Source: WHSW01 sp963742205 (lineage in GTDB: Bacteria > Actinomycetota > Thermoleophilia > Solirubrobacterales > 70-9). From it: a stretch of 64,000 bases of DNA. A model generated the notes under the pieces. It was not told the DNA's origin, did not search any database, and saw only the letters and a program-made list of their open reading frames with translations. Position numbers and translations under genes: made by a program. Position 1 is the stretch's first letter. Every line of letters begins with the position of its first letter. Below are positions 61,595 to 64,000 of this stretch, piece by piece. The DNA lies in the NCBI GenBank assembly GCA_963742205.1, contig CAVUKZ010000009.1, forward strand, positions 558,001-622,000, read 5' to 3'.

Positions 61595-62080
61595 ATGACT
61601 CCCAAGGCGCTCGAGGGCTATCTCAATGACCATCTGGGCGGGGCGATGCTCGGCAGCGACCTCGCGCAGCAGATCCGCGACCAAAACGAGGGCGAGCCGC
61701 TCGGTGAGGTGATGCAGCGCCTCGCCGCGGAGATCGAGGAGGATCGCGAGACCCTGGTCGAGCTGATGGATGCACTCGATGTCACGCGCAACCCGGTCAA
61801 GCAGGTCACGGGCTGGGTCGCCGAGAAGGCGAGTCGGGTCAAGTTCAGCGGGGCGACCTCGGGTGAGCCGGAATACGGCACGTTCATGGCGATCGAGAGC
61901 CTCCGCCTCGGCGTCGCCGGGAAGCGGTGCCTGTGGATCGCTCTGCGCGAGGTTCGCGACGACTATCCCGAGCTTCGGAACCTGGACCTCGATGGGCTGA
62001 TCGAGCGCGCGTCGTCGCAGGAGAGCGAGCTCGAGCGCGAGCGCGTCGCCGCCGGCGCCGCGGCGCTCGGCCGCGCCTGA
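61595..62080 (+). CDS. conserved helical protein of unknown function
   Basis: 161 aa, helical throughout: LEGYLNDHLGGAMLGSDLAQ, MQRLAAEIEEDRETLVELMD, VTRNPVKQVTGWVAEKASRV and FMAIESLRLGVAGKRCLWIA. The pattern suggests a four-helix bundle like ferritin-type or DUF families of actinobacteria, but the usual metal Glu/His pairs are not clear. No signal peptide. Confidence 0.75.
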   Translation: MTPKALEGYLNDHLGGAMLGSDLAQQIRDQNEGEPLGEVMQRLAAEIEEDRETLVELMDALDVTRNPVKQVTGWVAEKASRVKFSGATSGEPEYGTFMAIESLRLGVAGKRCLWIALREVRDDYPELRNLDLDGLIERASSQESELERERVAAGAAALGRA

Positions 62081-62135
62081 GGGCTCGCCCATCCAACGAG
62101 CCGGCGTGCCGCGGCGGTGATACTGAGCTCGCGGC

Positions 62136-62672
62136 ATGGAGCTCGACCTCGACGCGTGGTTAGGAGACCCGCAGGTGCGCACGCGCCACCGGCGGGCGGC
62201 CGCGGTCCCGCGGGAGCGCCTCTGGCACGCGGCCGAAGCTGTCCTCGTCAGCGACGCGCCGACGCTCGGGCGGGTCCTGCGCTGGCGGATCCCGGGGACC
62301 CCGGCTGAGCTGCCGTTCCGCGAGGTGTTCCGGCGCTATCCGTTCTCGGTGCTCGACGAGGGCGACGGCTGGTCGATCTCCGGTCTGGCCGGCCGGGTGT
62401 GGTCCCTGCGTCGCGACTATCCCGAGCTCGCCGGCGCCGACGAGTTTCGCGACTGGGACGAGCCCGGCACCGTCCGGGTCCTGTTCGCCCACTGGGTCGA
62501 GGACGACGGCGACGACGGCTCGGCCCTCGTCAGCGAGTCGCGGGTCCAGCCGGTCGACCGCAGCGCGCGGTGGCGGATGCGGGCGCTGTGGGGGACCGTG
62601 GGCCGCTTCGAGCGCCTGATCGGCGGCGAGGCCCTGACCGCCGCGACGCGACGGGCCACGGAGGGCCGGTGA
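62136..62672 (+). CDS. hypothetical protein, possibly SRPBCC-like
   Basis: 178 aa. GRVLRWRIPGTPAELPFREV, FSVLDEGDGWSISGLAGRVW and GTVRVLFAHWVEDDGDDGSA, then RWRMRALWGTVGRFERLIGG. Alternating strands and a C-terminal helix fit an SRPBCC (START-like) fold. No catalytic residues recognised. 55 bases after the previous gene, convergent on an MBL gene. Confidence 0.7.
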   Translation: MELDLDAWLGDPQVRTRHRRAAAVPRERLWHAAEAVLVSDAPTLGRVLRWRIPGTPAELPFREVFRRYPFSVLDEGDGWSISGLAGRVWSLRRDYPELAGADEFRDWDEPGTVRVLFAHWVEDDGDDGSALVSESRVQPVDRSARWRMRALWGTVGRFERLIGGEALTAATRRATEGR

Positions 62673-62688
62673 CCGACCACACTGAGGC

Positions 62689-63471
62689 TCACTCGATTTC
62701 GGTCGGGACCCCGATCTCCAGCCACCGAAAACGGCTCGAGACGTCCTCGGGCGCGCTCGCGAGCTCGCGCTCGATCGCGTCGCGGCCCTCGCGGAAGTGC
62801 TTCCAGCCCTCGTAGTGGATCGGGATCGCGGTACGGGGACGCACGCGCCGGCACAGCTCGACCGCCTCGGCCGCGGTCATCGTGTACCGGAGCGGGCCGC
62901 TGACGGGAAAGCGAACGCCCCCGAGGTGCAGCAGCGCGGTGTCGACCTGTAGCCGGTCGGCGACCTCGAGCACGCCGTCGTAGAGCACGGTGTCCCCGGA
63001 GATCCAGAGCACGCCCTCGGCCTGACCCTCCCAGGCGAGCGCGAAGCCGATCACGTCGCCCACGATCGGGTGGCTGAGCGGCGGCCCGTGCCGGCACGGG
63101 GTTGCGGTCACGTCGATCGGCGGCTTCCCGTCCGCCTCCAGTCGCGTCGCGCCCCACGCCGCGAGCCCGCGAGCCGCGCCGCCGAGGCGCCCCGCGCCCG
63201 ACTCCGTGGTGACGACCACATCGGCGTCGCCCAGCAGCTCGCGGCCGCGCTTGTCGAGGTTGTCCTCATGGTGGTCGTGGCTGAGCAGGACGGCGTCGAT
63301 GCGGCCGATCGCGTCGGGCTCGATCGCCGGCCCGGCGAGCTTCTCCGAGCCCGTGCCCCAGCCGAAGCGGTAGCTGCCGCCCGCGGGATCGAAGGTGGGA
63401 TCGGTCAGCAGGCGCCACTCGCCGACCTCGATCAGGGCCGTGGGGCCGCCGATGTGGGTGATCCGAAGCAT
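62689..63471 (-). CDS. metallo-beta-lactamase-fold hydrolase (UlaG/MBL-like)
   Basis: 260 aa. MLRITHIGGPTALIEVGEWR, LLTDPTFDPAGGSYRF, then the metal motif VLLSHDHHEDNLDKRGRELL, LWISGDTVLYDGVLEVADRL and TAIPIHYEGWKHFREGRDAI with the last His. L-ascorbate-6-phosphate lactonase-like members share these. Substrate unknown. Confidence 0.9.
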   Translation of the reverse strand: MLRITHIGGPTALIEVGEWRLLTDPTFDPAGGSYRFGWGTGSEKLAGPAIEPDAIGRIDAVLLSHDHHEDNLDKRGRELLGDADVVVTTESGAGRLGGAARGLAAWGATRLEADGKPPIDVTATPCRHGPPLSHPIVGDVIGFALAWEGQAEGVLWISGDTVLYDGVLEVADRLQVDTALLHLGGVRFPVSGPLRYTMTAAEAVELCRRVRPRTAIPIHYEGWKHFREGRDAIERELASAPEDVSSRFRWLEIGVPTEIE

Positions 63472-63568
63472 CCGTGCCTCCGGGGAAACCTATCCGTCCG
63501 AGACATCCCCGGGCGGCCGGCCTCCGTAGACCCCTTCGAGGGTCCCACGCATGCCGAGGAGCAGACGA

Positions 63569-64000
63569 ATGAACCGACTGAGAACCGCATTTGCGATCGG
63601 CACCGGCCTCCTCGTCTCGATGGCCGTGGTCGCGTGCGGCAACAGCAGCGACGACTCGACCTCAACCGAGGCCGCCGCCTCGACGACGACCGCGGCCGCC
63701 ACCCCCACGAGCGACTCGACCGCGGAGGTCAAGCTCGCCGACACGGGGCTCGGCTCGATCCTCGTTGGCAGCGACGGACACACGCTCTACCTGTTCGAGC
63801 AGGACACGGGCGGCGATGCCTCCACCTGCTCCGGCGACTGCGCCGCCGCCTGGCCGCCGCTGACGACCAAGGGCAAGCCCAAGGCCGGCAGCGGGGTCGA
63901 CGCGGCGAAGCTGAGCACCTTCAAGCGCGACGACGGGACCACCCAGGTCGCCTACAACGGCCACCCGCTCTACTACTACGCGGAGGACGAGGCCCCCGGC
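63569..64000 (+). CDS. lipoprotein with Yx(F/W/Y)xxD-type repeats, runs off the window
   Basis: Lipobox VSMAVVACGNSSDDS after a hydrophobic run, then a Thr/Ala/Ser-rich linker. GSILVGSDGHTLYLFEQDTG and QVAYNGHPLYYYAEDEAPG fit the 'predicted lipoprotein' family (COG4315-like) with paired Trp/Tyr and a Cys pair (STCSGDCAAAWPPL). GAGGAG precedes ATG 63569 by about eight bases. The C-terminus is outside the window. Confidence 0.85.
   Translation, partial: MNRLRTAFAIGTGLLVSMAVVACGNSSDDSTSTEAAASTTTAAATPTSDSTAEVKLADTGLGSILVGSDGHTLYLFEQDTGGDASTCSGDCAAAWPPLTTKGKPKAGSGVDAAKLSTFKRDDGTTQVAYNGHPLYYYAEDEAPG

Overview
The window is high-GC (roughly 70% by eye), densely coded bacterial chromosome. An actinobacterial mIHF-type host factor, a CysO-like sulfur carrier, a PyrR leader in front of pyrR and the order pyr genes - mihF - gmk - rpoZ - coaBC point to Actinobacteriota. 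Gene order and protein flavour suggest the Thermoleophilia/Solirubrobacterales neighbourhood; that placement is inference. No prophage, transposase, CRISPR array or rRNA was seen. One tRNA, Arg(CCG), is present.

Layout. (1) 1-3.4 kb, minus: rimP-nusA-infB behind a leader that carries an intrinsic terminator. (2) 3.5-17.8 kb, minus: one long convoy running pyrR-pyrB-pyrC-(cysteine hydrolase)-carA-(GNAT)-carB-pyrK-pyrD, then mihF from its own promoter, a VOC protein, gmk, rpoZ, coaBC, a TPR protein and dtd. It covers UMP synthesis except pyrF, then GMP phosphorylation, RNA polymerase omega and CoA synthesis. (3) 17.9-25.4 kb: haloalkane-dehalogenase-like hydrolase, secreted protein, rnz-budA, tRNA-Arg, and an operon led by a SAM-I riboswitch: a threonine-synthase-like PLP enzyme, a CysO-like sulfur carrier and a CDP-glucose pair. 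(4) 25.5-30.9 kb, plus: corA and a tightly overlapping run HIT - phosphohexomutase - MBL hydrolase - lipid-kinase-like protein - HIT. (5) 31-38 kb, minus: two unknown membrane proteins, a glycosyltransferase, rel (ppGpp) and recJ. (6) 38.2-40.8 kb: a NarL-type two-component system and a His-rich secreted peptide whose upstream regions share a 26-bp motif. (7) 40.9-46.8 kb, minus: ruvC-ruvA-ruvB, a zinc-ribbon/PAS protein in the usual yajC position, and a fused secDF. (8) 46.8-56 kb: two GNATs, yebC, a secreted protein, M29 aminopeptidase, pdxST, an NlpC/P60 hydrolase, and a divergent carotenoid oxygenase/PadR pair. (9) 56-64 kb: RpiR regulator, acyl-CoA ligase, a CYTH-CHAD pair, STAS protein, small unknowns, an MBL hydrolase and the start of a lipoprotein.

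Most notable non-coding signals: the SAM-I riboswitch with terminator; the PyrR-binding leader; a two-copy element (32.3 and 48.7 kb) that looks like a small-RNA family with a C-rich segment and terminator; a three-copy hairpin with the same loop and compensated stem changes immediately before start codons; and the shared motif at the two-component genes.

Quality warning: about 28 apparent single- or double-base indels break otherwise conserved genes (infB, thrC-like, pyrD, pyrB and others). Most are one-base insertions, and about 20 lie in 53.7-60.1 kb. Sequencing error is the likeliest cause, so broken genes are annotated as single genes with the break noted.
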